Part shown: one piece after another, positions 22,038 to 33,193 of the stretch
How the letters are laid out: the number at the start of each line of letters is the position of its first letter
How positions within the stretch are numbered: the stretch's first letter is position 1
NCBI GenBank assembly: GCA_940671915.1
Contig: CALNVZ010003434.1
Span: forward strand, 13,589,155-13,653,154
Source: Paracentrotus lividus
Taxonomy: Eukaryota > Echinodermata > Echinoidea > Camarodonta > Echinidae
Reading direction: 5' to 3'
DNA: 64,000 nucleotides
Made by a program: the position numbers and the translations under genes
The notes under the pieces: model-generated
What the model saw: the letters and a program-made list of their open reading frames with translations, nothing else
Databases searched by the model: none
Told to the model about the DNA's origin: nothing

Positions 22038-25000
22038 GTGAGGATCAGGTTTCAAAATAAGTTGTTTCTGAGTTACAATTTGCACTTTCAGCAGATAAAA
22101 GTCATCAGTACAAAATTCTTAAACCTTCTGAGACAACCACTACTAAATAAACAAACAAAATTATTCACAATGTTTCATTCCATGATGATAATATTTAGTT
22201 TATTTTATCATGGAAGGTTCCATCATGCTTTTTACTATCTTTAAGACTACCTGAAATTTTGTAGTATGCTAACTAATCCTTTTGTTTTGATTTTTTTTAA
22301 CAAGAATATGTCAGAATTCTACACAATTTTTTTAAATATAGTAATGGGAAAGATTGCATTTTAGATACCTATCTGATTTGTCAGCTGGAATGGAATTGAG
22401 TTCATATTATGACCTTAAAACATTTTAAAATATTATTGTTTATTTGAGCAAATTTAGTGCAGAAATGGCAGAACAATCAACAACAAAAAAAAAAAAAAAA
22501 AAAATATATCTATATATACCCAGTCTTGTCAAAAAAAATGGTACCAGTCGGGGAAAAAATCATTTAGGTGTGAAATCTTTTCATATAATGTGTGTTTGTG
22601 GTACCAAATTAAAGCCAAAAAATTTTCTTGCTGATGCGCTTTGTCCTGTATAATTTGCTTTCGTAAAACAAAAGTTATGCTAAGTTTTGTGCGACGAGGA
22701 ACAAATCGAAATTACGCACTTCTATTGTTCTGGAGCGCTGAATTCACGGTCATTATGCGAAATCGTACACAAAGGCATGGGACGGCGTGCGAAAAATTGA
22801 TTTTTCTTGATTGTAGAAAATTAGTCATATCTCAAAAAATAATGCACCAAATGTGATGAAAAAAAAATTGCAGAAGAAAGAGTGATATTCCTGCTTTATG
22901 AAAATAACAAACAATACCACGTTGATATTAACCTTCACACTATAAAAAAATGTTTCCAACTGTACCATTTTATTTGACACAAGACTGTATATATATATAT
23001 ATATAAAGATATCAAACTTTCTGGTGGTTTTAAACTTTTCCACAATGATGGTGTGTTAAGTAACTGATCAAAGGGTGTTTCCATAACTGCACCCTGCTAC
23101 ACTTCCAATTTCTTGCTATTACACCTTTCAATTTGGACTCGACATTTATCCCGTTTCTGTGATTGGCTATTTTGCTCATGAATAATATATATCGCCACCT
23201 TTCCTGATAAATGTATTTGCATAAGAAGGAATGTAATTTGTGTGCGTGTACTCTGGTGTGCGATAAACGTCACGCGAAAAATACGATACGAACTCGTAGG
23301 ATTTTACGCCAAATCCTTGATCTGTAAACGCTTTTCTTCTCTTTATCTCATATTTATCATTTTCATCATTATCTGTTAATAAAAGGGCCGTCTAGATGCC
23401 GTCTTTCGATCGTTCTTAAATGTTGATTTCGGGAGACGTACATATGGTACTACAAAATACCAAAGTTTGTTGTCTGAGAAGCGACAGCGCAGTCAGCAGC
23501 GTCACGAGCTCTTCATTTGAAAGTCGTGAGTTCAAATCCGAAACCGACGGATTTTTTTTCTTCTCTCTTCTTGAGTTTGAATTTTCTGACAGTCATTGAC
23601 TGTCATTCCTTATGAAAAACAGAAAAACAACCTAAAATAAATATTTTTTTCTTAAAGAATAATTTTTCAGTTTTGTAAGCCTAATAGTGGCAGATACAGA
23701 ATTTTCTAGAGAGTTAGCCCTATGGGAACCCACTATTTTTTCAACACCCCCCCCCCAAAAAAAAAAAGAAGAAATAAATTATTTAAAAAAAAAAAAAAAA
23801 AATGCTCCCGAGGAATTGAACTCAAACTTTCCGTTGGGACGAATGCACACGCTACTGACTGCGCTGCCGCCCACTATTCGTGAAATGTGGTATTTAGTAT
23901 ACAAATATGTACGTCTTCCCAAATCAACATCTAAGAACGATCACAAGCACCCGCACCTGCCCATTATTAACAGATAATGGTGAAAATGATAAGAAATATA
24001 GAATAAAGAGAAGAAAGACGTGTACAGATCAAGGATTTGGCAGTCAAAATCCCTGTTACGTCTATGGTCAGTGCCAGGGACAAAAGGGAGGGGCAGTGCA
24101 CCAGTTCAGGCTTTGTAGAAGTAGAAGTAGTGATTGTCAAGTTAATGAAATACATTTGAATGTTTCATTTCATATACCGGTAACTGCAAAACTTAAATGA
24201 ATTTGGGTAACTACATTTAGTGCAGTGTATACATTGGATCACTTTGATAACTTATAGCATACCATCCCCTTCCTCCCAGGGAATACATCTAATACCATTT
24301 TACCCCAAATTTTTTTTTATCATGCTTGAATTCAGGTCAAAATTCATGTTCTAAAGCCACTTCATTCTAATTGTAATTCAATTATTCAACTGCAGTCGTT
24401 CGTCAGCTGTACGAGAGGAGCTGGTGAGGTCGGTTACGTCATGATTGGATTCGGTGTCGCCGACGCGCTGGCTTCGGTAATCTTCGGCCAGCTGGAGAAG
24501 TACTCCGGTCGTATCATTATCTTTTTGTTTGGAGGTTTGGTTCATATGGCGCTTCTGGTTGGGTTCGAGGAGTGGAATCCGGAGAATTCAGCCACATGGC
24601 AGCTGGTTCTCTTTGCTGTGGGCTGGGGCATTGGTGATGCTGTCTGGCAGACACAGATATCATGTAAGAAGACATTACATAATGGGGTTTATATTCACTT
24701 GGTCTAACAGCAATTGGTGTAATTCTCCGTTTGTCTAATACCACATGGGCAAAAACCATTTGGTCTACTATTAAACAATTTGGTGTAATCTACACTTGGT
24801 CTAATACATATTTGGTCTAATGACCACTTGGTCTTATTCCCAATTTGTTTAATAGCCAAATGGTCCAATTGCATTTTCATCTAATTCCCAAATGAATATT
24901 TGGTCTATTACCAGTTTGTTATTGGATGGAAATTGGACGAAATGGGAATTAGAGGAAAAGGTCAGTAGCCGAAACTTAATTAGACCAAAAGGTAATTAGA

Positions 25001-27628
25001 CGAACTGGCCGTAGACTAAATGGAATAATACCATGTGGGGTGTGATCAAAAGGAAATTAGTCAAAGTAGGTTTAGACCGAGTGGCAATTTACCTGTAATT
25101 ACAATCCAAAATAACATGATCCAAAGAGAGCCTTTTTTGTTTTAGACACAGTCCACTGCTGTTATTTTGAGGTTCTTAGGAGGTACCTCCATACATATGT
25201 GACAGAATTTAGTTTTATACTGAATAGATAACCATATGGATGTTTGAAATTAGGACTGAGAGATTTGCCTTGTCATAGCAAAATCTTATTGTAATTTGTA
25301 GTCATTATTTTTTATATAAATTCTTGATTAATGTGCATCACCCTATTGTCTTACATTGAATATTTGGGGAGTATTAATCTCAGAGGATTTGCACGGAAGT
25401 AGTTGTTTTTATTCAAATTTCCAATTTGATAATTATCTCCTGGTACTCTCCAAAAACTGAAGTGCTGTTTTTAGCTCTTCAAAGGCTGAAATTAGCACTT
25501 TTTAAGAGCTTGCATAGTAACTGCACTCAAAGTGCTGTTTTAGCACTTTCACGTGAGCTGAACTTGCAGCAAAAATGGACAAAAACGGCGTGACTTCGTT
25601 GGGATTCAAACCTGGGTCCCCTACATGAGAAGCGCTGACGAGCATGTTAGACCAATTCACATCTCACGAGTGCTAGCAGATCATATTGTTGCATGACAAA
25701 CTTTCTTCAAATTTGCCATAATCATCTACTATGCTGTCATTATTAAAGCGAGTTAGCGAGATCTCCGTTGGTCTATTGGTAACGTCAGCAGTATACTCTT
25801 CCATGTCTAGATGGAACCCGGTTCGAATCCCGTACCGACATTGAACATTTTTTAGTTGATAAATTAACACTTGGGCAAGTGCTAAAATAGCACTTCAGGT
25901 GCTGATATAGCACTTCAAGTGCAGTCACTATACGAGCACCCAGAAATTAGCAGTTCAGTTTTTAGTGTATTTACTGTAAATAACTGTGATGCACATGAAT
26001 TAGTCAATTTTAAAAGTGCTATACATTCTACTCCTATTATTCCAAGCACAGATACAGCAATATTTTGTAATTTACAAGGGGAGTTTCCCTTTTCGAATTT
26101 TAAAACATGCTCACGGTATGTGTCTATTTGCCCATGTGTTCATAACAAGGGGATTTCATATGTGTTCAATACAATGAGACTTTGTTATGTCACGAACTTG
26201 GGATTGGACTTTGTAATCTGACACTATGAAACTAACATTCTTACCCACATACAATCAAAGAAACGGGCAGAAATGAAATATTCAAAGATCGATACTGAAT
26301 AGATTTGAAAAAGGCCCTTTATCCACTTTTGTAACTTTTGAGGAAAAAAAATTATTTACCAGATTTTGTTATAATTGCCCATAAAAACTGGGGACCCCAA
26401 AATATAGCGTAATATTTTTATTCAGAGACATGTTTCAACCTAAGAAATATTCAGGTATAAATAACTAATTTTTCATCAAGAGTGGATTTAGGGCATTTTT
26501 GGAATTGGAATATAGGGACCTGGTATAACTGACAAATCAAATGCCATTGTAATGAGATATGTCTGCTAAACTAAAGGTATTTGTTATTACAATAAGGGGA
26601 AATTTTCCGTTTTCAAAATTTCCCAACATGCTCACAGCATGTGTCTATTTGCCCATGTGTTCATAACTAGGGGGTTTCTCATTTGTTCATTACAATGAAA
26701 CTTTGGTATAACATTTGAATTGGTCATGAGCAATTTATCATAACAACATTGTGCTGTATATTTTAATCTGGCACTATGAAACTAAAATTTTTTTTACTCT
26801 CGTTCAATCAAAGAAACAGGCAGAAATGAAATATTTATCCAATGTCCATACTGAATAGATTCGAAACTATGAATAAACATGCAATTTCTTTCAATCCAAG
26901 CAATAATGGCTACAATTTTGTGGTAACATTGCTTTCTGACAATGAATCCACGAAGATAAAGGAATCGATACCAAACGCAACCAGGCAATACAAATAGTAA
27001 TGCTATTGAAGTTTGAAAGGGAAGGAAGGAACAAAATATTCTTTAGAATCTAGTAGATGAATCATTAGAAATTGTTGGGGGATTTTATTTTGCTCATTGG
27101 GGATTTTTGTTGTTGCAAATATTCAAGTTGGTGCCATTTTGGGAGGAGTTACTTGTTGGTAAATTTGATACTCATGTTTCAAAGTCAAAATTGCCTATGA
27201 CAACGTGTAAAATTTGGTGTAACAGTCCAATTCCCTGTTTTATATTTGGAGTGTTTCAAAAGAGACAAATATAACTGATAATGTTCAATATTTCCAAAAC
27301 TAGAAGCCAGCTTTAGTGATTGATACGCGCCTGTTAATAACCAACCACCCAACCACCTACATCCAGTATGATGCAGATCATTCTTTTATTGTTTTTCCTT
27401 TCAGCGCTACTTGGCGTTCTCTTCCCAGAATCGCAAGAACCAGCCTTCGCCAACTTTCGGCTGTGGCAGGCCGTGGGTTTCGCTGTCACCTACGCGTTGA
27501 CGATACCACCTGCTATATGCGTCTATCATAAGCTGTATGGACTAATGGGGTTCCTAACTTTCTCTCTCATTTGTTACATCATTGAGGAATATTTGATCTC
27601 GAGACCAGCACCACCTTGGGCAGACTGA
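20979..27628 (+). CDS. UNC93A: UNC93-like (UNC93A-type) major facilitator superfamily protein, 516 aa
   Basis: Three coding exons (20979-22037, 24396-24663, 27405-27628) join to 516 residues. The cytosolic N-terminus of about 80 residues is Ser- and Asp/Glu-rich. About 11-12 membrane segments follow: around 86-108, 118-143, 147-165, 169-195, 215-238, 274-297 and 327-345 in exon 1, three in exon 2, and two in exon 3. Family features include LQSSLN after TM1, IYNGAEQAF before the exon 1 boundary, and the DAVWQTQ motif at the end of exon 2 continuing into LLGVLFPES in exon 3. The loop between TM5 and TM6 has sequons N240-T-S and N262-I-T and two Cys. UNC-93 in worms modulates a two-pore potassium channel and UNC93B1 in vertebrates traffics Toll-like receptors; the UNC93A role is poorly defined, so transport or regulatory function is inferred by family. 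Intact, no frameshift. Confidence 0.95.
22521..22987. mobile_element. Foldback, CAGTCTTGTCAAA family (467 bp)
   Basis: CAGTCTTGTCAAAAAAAATG at the left and ATTTGACACAAGACTG at the right, embedded in TA-rich sequence, with GGTACCAG/CTGTACC inside the ends. TA-flanked CAGT ends suggest Tc1/mariner type. Located in intron 1 of the UNC93-like gene. Confidence 0.7.
23290..24060. mobile_element. Foldback with tRNA-like sequence in both arms, element 1
   Basis: The left arm (23290-23590) is repeated inverted at about 23800-24060. Shared blocks include CCAAATCCTTGATCTGTA, ATTATCTGTTAATAA, GATCGTTCTTA and GGCAGCGCAGTCAG-type sequence. Each arm has a tRNA-like segment with a B box: GAGTTCAAATCC at 23528-23539 (plus) and GGAATTGAACTC at 23812-23823 (minus). 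The tRNA 3' ends face the centre. Confidence 0.75.
24396..24663 (+). CDS. UNC93A: UNC93-like exon 2
   Basis: Acceptor CAACTGCAG at 24387-24395; donor GTAAGA at 24664. 268 nt; three membrane segments, around Y-V-M-I-G-F-G, I-I-I-F-L-F-G-G and W-Q-L-V-L-F-A-V-G. The last base (T) joins CG of exon 3 to make Ser. The GC content is visibly higher than the flanking introns. Confidence 0.95.
24690..25092. repeat. Foldback array of about 17-bp units (TTTGGTCTAAT family), copy 2
   Basis: Units such as CCACTTGGTCTAAT and CATTTGGTCTACTAT run in one orientation to about 24930. They are followed by the inverse type (AATTAGACCAAAAGG, AATTAGACGAACTGG) to GTGGCAATTTAC. Starts 27 bp after the exon 2 donor. 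Confidence 0.8.
25440..25970. mobile_element. Foldback with tRNA-like sequence in both arms, element 2
   Basis: Outer arms 25450-25560 and 25862-25965 are inverted relatives (ACTGCACTCAAAGTGCTGTTTTAGCAC against GTGCTATATCAGCACTTCAAGTGCAGT when complemented, each including a short self-complementary AGTGCT motif). Inside are a minus-strand tRNA-like segment with B box GGATTCAAACC at 25602-25612 and a plus-strand one with a perfect B box GGTTCGAATCC at 25820-25830 and A-box-like TTGGTCTATTGGTAAC near 25768. The tRNA 3' ends face outward, opposite to element 1. Confidence 0.75.
26308..26502. mobile_element. GGCCCTAAATCCACTTTTG-family foldback, copy 2
   Basis: AAGGCCCTTTATCCACTTTT at the left, GAGTGGATTTAGGGCATTTT at the right. 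Contains ACCAGATTTTGT near the left, as in the 27937-28154 copy. Intron 2 of the UNC93-like gene. On either side (25990-26220 and 26520-26770) lie two diverged direct repeats sharing GCCCATGTGTTCATAAC. Confidence 0.7.
27405..27628 (+). CDS. UNC93A: UNC93-like exon 3 (terminal coding exon)
   Basis: Acceptor TTTCAG at 27399-27404. Encodes the FPES segment, A-F-A-N-F-R-L-W-Q-A-V-G-F and the last two membrane segments, ending R-P-A-P-P-W-A-D and TGA. An ATG upstream at 27368 belongs to the intron. Confidence 0.95.
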
Positions 27629-27689
27629 AGTGGCAAAGAAGTGATGTTTATAGTGAGGAAAGAGAATCAGTCAGTTCCCCAAGGTACAA

Positions 27690-27890
27690 ATCAGAGGTCT
27701 GTCAGTTAGGGGTTCAAGCCCCTCCATAACCAACTGAATGGGAAACTGGTTGAGTGGTTTAACACACTTTACCCAGTGGTGTAAAGGTGTAGGTTCAAGC
27801 CCACGACAGGACTTACTGGAGTAAGAACATAGTCGAGTGGTTAAAGACACTTTCCCGCGAATGTGAAGGTTGTAGTTTCAAACCCCAGAA
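27690..27890 (+). repeat. Three tandem tRNA-like units in the UNC93-like 3' UTR
   Basis: Unit 1 (27690-27726) keeps only a B box, GGTTCAAGCCC. Unit 2 (27745-27811) has an A-box-like GGTTGAGTGGTTTAACAC and B box GGTTCAAGCCC. Unit 3 (27829-27890) has GTCGAGTGGTTAAAGAC and GTTTCAAACCC. The A-box sequences resemble tRNA-Leu/Ser (GCCGAGTGGTTAAGGC type). Stems are imperfect, so functional tRNAs are unlikely. Confidence 0.65.
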
Positions 27891-27921
27891 GGGACTAAAA
27901 AGTTTTCCACACCGAGGAAGA

Positions 27922-27927
27922 AATAAA
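27922..27927 (+). terminator. Poly(A) signal AATAAA, UNC93-like gene
   Basis: First AATAAA after the stop codon, 294 nt downstream, just before a MITE. Use as the cleavage signal is inferred from position. Confidence 0.5.
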
Positions 27928-27936
27928 GATTTTTAT

Positions 27937-28154
27937 TGGAAAAGACCCTAAATCCTTGTATCTTCAGAGAAAATATGTTTGTTTTACCAGATTTTGTACT
28001 GAAAAATGTAAGATGCATTTTTATTGTAATTGTCTACAAAAAATTTGGGGAGCCCAAAATCTAGGTTCATACTTTTGATCAGAGATATGTACCTACTTGA
28101 ACAATAATCTGGTTTAATAACTAAATTTCATCAAAAATGGATTTAGGGCCTCTG
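27937..28154. mobile_element. GGCCCTAAATCC-family foldback, copy 3
   Basis: AAAAGACCCTAAATCC at the left, ATGGATTTAGGGCCTCTGG at the right, with TTTACCAGATTTTGTAC inside as in copy 2. Confidence 0.75.
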
Positions 28155-28199
28155 GGGACCCGGTAGTTCTCAAATTAAAATGCCATTGTATAAAATGAC

Positions 28200-28376
28200 C
28201 ATATATTTGTCTGTGGGAGCCAGAAGGGCGTTATTGCATCTTAAAGATGTTCCGTTGAGAGCCAGAAGGGTGCTATTACCGTACAAAGTCAATGGTAATA
28301 GCGCCCTTCCTGGCTCCCAACGGAACATCCTTAATCTGCAATAGCGCCCTTCTGGCTCCAAGCCGACGATATGTCC
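28200..28376. mobile_element. Foldback, GAGCCAGAAGGGCGCTATT family, copy 1
   Basis: GGAGCCAGAAGGGCGTTATT at the left and AATAGCGCCCTTCTGGCTCC at the right. A second inner inverted pair (GAGCCAGAAGGGTGCTATTA / TAATAGCGCCCTTCCTGGCTC) makes a palindrome within a palindrome. A diverged second copy is at 28518-28691. Confidence 0.85.
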
Positions 28377-28517
28377 TAAACTAAATGTAATCAATGTGGG
28401 AAAATGGTCTCCATGGTGTAGAGATGGGGCACATTATGTCGTGAAGATGACTTTTTGCAATGTTGACTCTGTTGGATATTCGCGAGAATAATTTCACAAT
28501 TTTTGTGATGATTCAGT

Positions 28518-28691
28518 ACTATATCGTCTGTTGAGAGCCTAAGGGGCGTTATTTTAAATTTTTAAAGATGTTTCGTTGAGAACCAAAGAGCGTATTGCTG
28601 TACAAAGTCAATGGCAATAGTGCCCTTTTGGTTCTCACAGAACATCTTAATCTGTAAAAGCGCCCTTCTGGTTCTCAGCCGACGATATAGT
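28518..28691. mobile_element. Foldback, same family, copy 2
   Basis: Bounded by ACTATATCGTC and its reverse complement. The inner arms carry AACCAAAGAGCGTATTGC and the matching CAATAGTGCCCTTTTGGTT. It lies 142 bp from copy 1 in the same orientation. Confidence 0.8.
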
Positions 28692-28699
28692 CATCAATG

Positions 28700-29068
28700 A
28701 AATTATACATTGCAATATTTGTGAGGACTGACTCCTGAAAGTTGTAAAAATAAAACACAGCAAAATTAACCACATATACAGAACATATGTATATGTCAGG
28801 AAAATATTTTTGAACATTATTCAATAGATTAAATTACAAAAGAATTGTAATATAATGCACAATTTTATAGATCTGGGCCTCAGTTACAAATCAGAGTGGC
28901 TCAGTCAGAAATAGATACATTACATAATTGATTTATCTATCAAAAATGTACTTAAAACAAGAAAAGTGCCAATATATGTTGATATACATAATGTACTACA
29001 TGTAGTAATGCAGGATCATGAATGCTCATTAAGGCTATGTAATGAGAAGAGAGAGAGAAGAGAGAGAG

Positions 29069-29106
<38 letters not shown>

Positions 29107-29109
29107 AGA

Positions 29110-29140
<31 letters not shown>

Positions 29141-30220
29141 AAGTGAAGTGTAAAAAAAAAAAAAAAATCTAGAAAAGAATATAAACCATCATTAAAAAAA
29201 AAAAAAAAAGAGATGAAAGAGGGTAAAATCATGATATGATAAGAGATCCACTTATAAATACGACATTTTTTTGAGGACTTTAAATGTTTGTATTATATAA
29301 CTTTTATTCTAAATTACATGATCGTGTTAATGCTTCATTAAATACACAACTAGGCCTGATTTGAAAGGGAAGCTAAATTTACATAATTGTGAGAAAGGAA
29401 TGGAATAACTCTGTTACAGCATTCAGTAAGATTTAGGTGAAATTTAGATGTTATGTGTTTAAAAACCCAAGATGCAATTACGATGGGCTTATATTGTCAG
29501 ATAAATGTTATAATTAGAGTGTATTTTGACAATATAACTATGTTATGAATATGTTAGTTAATAATATAATTGCTTTTATTTATGCTTTAAAAAAATGAAT
29601 TTGTCTATCCATATTTTGCCAAATTTCTAAACAAAAAAACAACAACAACTATACCACCACTTTTTCCTTGTTTCGGACTTTAGGGATGTTATACTTCTCA
29701 GTTCAAGAAAACACAAAATATTCAGCAGATATGTATTTTTAGTAAAACCATGTTTTTAATCGTTCTATTCACTATCTAAAGGGAAAACAGAAGCTTTGTA
29801 TTTTAATACACTAATAGTAAATACTGGCTTGTAGACCAAAGTGCATTTATTACATTTTCTTAATGTATAGTAAATTTATAGTCCTTCTTCAGGGATGTTA
29901 TTGAATAATTATTGTCTGTGTTTGATCATGATTTTATGCTACCAGATTTATAGTATAAAAGAATAGAATAGAAAGCAGGTTTGGAACATGCAATTTTATT
30001 AAATTCATTAACATACCAAAAAAAGTTATGTTTTATATACTCTGAAAGATGAAGTGTCCAGTTGACCCCTTTTTAGGTCCATTGTGACCGTACACCATTC
30101 TAGAGCAGTTGCCATACAAACTGTAGCAATTCGATCCGGAATAGCATTACCCTATTAGACTAGATACAGAACAGAGTCAGTTTTACCCCACTCCCTTTTT
30201 TGAGAGTCGGAAGTCTTGCA
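28700..30220. other. No gene seen; AT-rich with microsatellite
   Basis: The only notable element is the (AG)n-type tract at about 29047-29142. No splice-flanked ORF or foldback was recognised. Confidence 0.6.
29047..29142 (+). repeat. (GA)n microsatellite with AGG interruptions
   Basis: GAGAGA repeats broken at regular points by GAAGAG or GAGGAG. Arg/Glu and Leu/Ser ORFs over it are artefacts. Confidence 0.98.
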
Positions 30221-30227
30221 TACTATA

Positions 30228-31111
30228 CAGCACGTCCCACAAAAAAATGCTAATAGCACTCTAGATGGGTATAATATTGAAATTACATTATATTGTTTAT
30301 ATCTTTACACCCGTAAACTACAATTCATTTTCTATAACTGGATGAAATTTTATGTGATATGGTCTAATAATCACAAAGATATGAACATTTTTTCATTACA
30401 CATCAGAAAACCTCTCCATCCAAGTTTTGTATTAAGTAGTAATAGTGTAGTCGGGTTCAGCTAACAAGATTTGTTATCTGTTCTGTGCCCTGTAACGTAC
30501 ACAAAGACTTACGATTGATTAAAAGTTACGATTGATTTTTTCTCCATAGCCTCATTTGGAAACCAGGTACAGTCATAGATTAGGATTTGGATATGATTAA
30601 GAGTAGGGTTAGGGCTAGAGTTAGGATTAATATCACCAACTTTGGAGCATCCTGTCCATGATGAGGCTACCAAGAAAAAACCAATCGTAACTTTTTATCA
30701 ATCGTAAGTCTTTGTGGTACACCCCACTGGTACTGTAGTTCAAATTATATATATTCACATTCAGCTACAGGCGTAAATCTTCACGGATTTTTTTTCAGGA
30801 CTTGGGGATGACCTATTCATCTAATCTAAAAAAAATTAAATAAAATAAGAGTGAATGAAGACGTAATTGGACTACGTACTTTATTCAACGTAATAACGAA
30901 ACTTCGATTGAGAGGTTTTCTGATGAGTGCTGAAAGAAGGCTCATATCTCTGTGTTCAATGGACCATATGACATAAAATTTAAGCCAGTTGTTTAAAATA
31001 AATGCTATTTTACGATTATAAAATTATATACAATATTAGTTGGTAATTTTCACACTATACTCGTTTAGAATGCCATCAGCATCTTTTTTTTTTTTTTTGT
31101 GGGACACGCTG
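30228..31111. mobile_element. Foldback with CAGC(A)CGTCCCAC ends, 0.88 kb, carrying a nested MITE
   Basis: CAGCACGTCCCACAAAAAAA at the left and a complementary TTTGTGGGACACGCTG at the right. Inner segments match inverted over several hundred bp (GATATGAACATTTTTTCATT region near 30381 against about 30940; AGAAAACCTCTC near 30406 against GAGAGGTTTTCT near 30910). It is interrupted by the separate 217-bp element at 30500-30716. Confidence 0.75.
30500..30716. mobile_element. Nested 217-bp MITE with GTA target duplication
   Basis: Ends CACAAAGACTTACGATTGAT and its near-exact reverse complement, flanked by GTA on both sides (30497-30499, 30717-30719). The centre contains a short TAGGGTTAGGG-like stretch. 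Inserted inside the larger foldback. Confidence 0.85.
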
Positions 31112-31649
31112 TTTTTAGTCATTAAAAGTAGTGAATTACTTTATCTTTTCGATCATATCACTTATTATGACATTTTTATATATGCATGGTGCATTAAATA
31201 ATATTTTCTTATTCTATGGAACTACTTTTACTTGTCAGGTAATCTTTGAAGTCATGTGTAATTCTTGGGGTTTGGAAGATTTTTAAAATTATCATTGTTA
31301 TTTTCCAATACATTATTATTGGTGGTGTTTCTGGGCTGCGCGCCGAATTTGAATGTGTATGCCTTGCTTTACATGGATGTTGAAACGTGGCTAGAACTGC
31401 GGTTTAGTACGCAGGATTAGCTTCCACCCCCCCCACCCCCGGAGGACCACCACGTTAGCCAGGGAGAACGTGCCCTCCCGGCCACAACAAAAACAGAAAT
31501 ATTGGACGGCCAATTGCCAGAAGAAAAAAATCACGCCTACCCATGTCATGGAATATAAATAGCCCTCAGTGTTTGGTAAGGGAGGATCGGATACCGATAT
31601 GCCTTTATTTCTTGTCGCGTTAGAAAAACAAAAATCAAAACAGAATGTA

Positions 31650-32442
31650 CAGATTGAGTTAGAAAAAAATATGTCCCATCATTTTGAAGTTGTCTTGTGA
31701 AAAGTATGAGCATTTAATAATGGGTTTTATGATATGTCTTGGAAGAGTCATCCTCCTAGCATAATGTTTGTTTGTTTGTTTTTTGTTTTTTGATCTTTGC
31801 ACGTATGACTGATCGAATAAAAGACAATCTTCAGAAGACAGCAAAATCTCACCATAACGGCTGGGTGAAGAATAAACAAATTGATAACTTATTACTTATG
31901 TGCACGCTCAAAGACACACACCCAAACATACCCTCATTTACACATACACAAATCACATACACACCCACACACTCATCACACACCCGCACCGTATACACCC
32001 TACACACATACACACGCACATATACCCTCTATATCACACCCACCCTCACTCACAAAAGTTGTTAGGCTTATTAACAATTGTGGGTGCGTGTGTTATGATG
32101 TGCGTTTTAAGGGAGGATGGGTGTGTGTGTGTGTGTGTGTGTCTGTGTCTGTGTGTGACTAGAGGGTGCATGTGTATTTTTTACACGTATTCTTTGAAGT
32201 TCCAACATTATTTTGTTTTAATCTTCATCCATCAACTTGGCACAATTGAGATTCTGCATTGTCCTGAACATTGTCTGTTACATTGATGCATGCGTGCAAA
32301 GATCCAAATGAAAACGGTATCAACAAATTAATGCTGGGAGGATAACTAAACTCTACAAAGACATATGAAACCCATGATAAAATGGTCATGCTTCAAACAA
32401 GACAACTTCAAAATGATGGGACATTTTTTTTTACTCACTCTG
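31650..32442. mobile_element. CAGAGTGAGTCA-family foldback, copy 2 (793 bp)
   Basis: Homologous to 10486-11106: AATATGTCCCATCATTTTGA at the left and TCAAAATGATGGGACATTTT at the right, TA-flanked. The centre has a CA-rich tract (about 31914-32050) then a TG-rich tract (32086-32160). The single strand is therefore self-complementary there too. Confidence 0.85.
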
Positions 32443-32916
32443 TATAGGCCTGACCAAATAAACTTTTTTTTTTAAATTCGTGAATAGTATAGTATTATGA
32501 TCATTCTCCATCGACCGGATATCGGAATTGTCAAAGAAATTAGTTGTGGCGTCGGATATAGACGAAACGCCCCTCCCCGAACAAGGAGGTTGTTCGTAAG
32601 GAAAATGGAAAATATTATTAAACCCGAATTTCATTTGAATAATAAAAAAAAAAATCACATATAAAATGATTGCTGAAGAACCAGATCTGCCCCAAATCGA
32701 ACTTTCAAAAACAAAGGGACAACAAATCTTAACTTGAAAAGAGCGCATCGGGGCTTCTTCTTAATGATATTCTGTTTGATTACCTTTATTTATTATTTTT
32801 TCCTGGAATTTATAACCTGGGAGGATTATTCGCGTATATAGGCGCATATTAATGCATGGCAGTGGAATAATCCTGTGAACGGGGTAATAATATTCTGTAA
32901 AGCGCTTTAAATACCT

Positions 32917-32918
32917 GA

Positions 32919-32970
<52 letters not shown>
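32917..32970 (+). repeat. (ATT)n microsatellite
   Basis: About 17 consecutive ATT units. Confidence 0.97.
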
Positions 32971-33193
32971 GCCTTACTCGGCGTATAGTCCTGTCATTAG
33001 GTCTAACTTTGTAGTGTTGGGTGATAACCAAACTATACCTCCTCTTAGTTCCTAGTCTCCCTAATATGACGAAAGGTCAGCAAAGTGGAAATAGGTATAA
33101 CCCCATCCCACCAAAAAGCAACAACAACAAGCAAACAACAATAACAAAAAAGTGAAAACAAAACAAATATATGTAATATACATCTAAACATAC

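Noticed and set aside
22038..22244. Continuation of the UNC93-like exon 1 ORF
   Set aside because: Follows a good donor, loses family similarity immediately and is AT-rich; read-through into intron 1.
25764..25840. Functional tRNA gene
   Set aside because: The B box is perfect but stems do not pair well and the segment is part of an inverted repeat with a diverged partner; treated as tRNA-like repeat.
29035..29232. Arg/Glu-rich and Leu/Ser-rich ORFs
   Set aside because: Products of the GA microsatellite.
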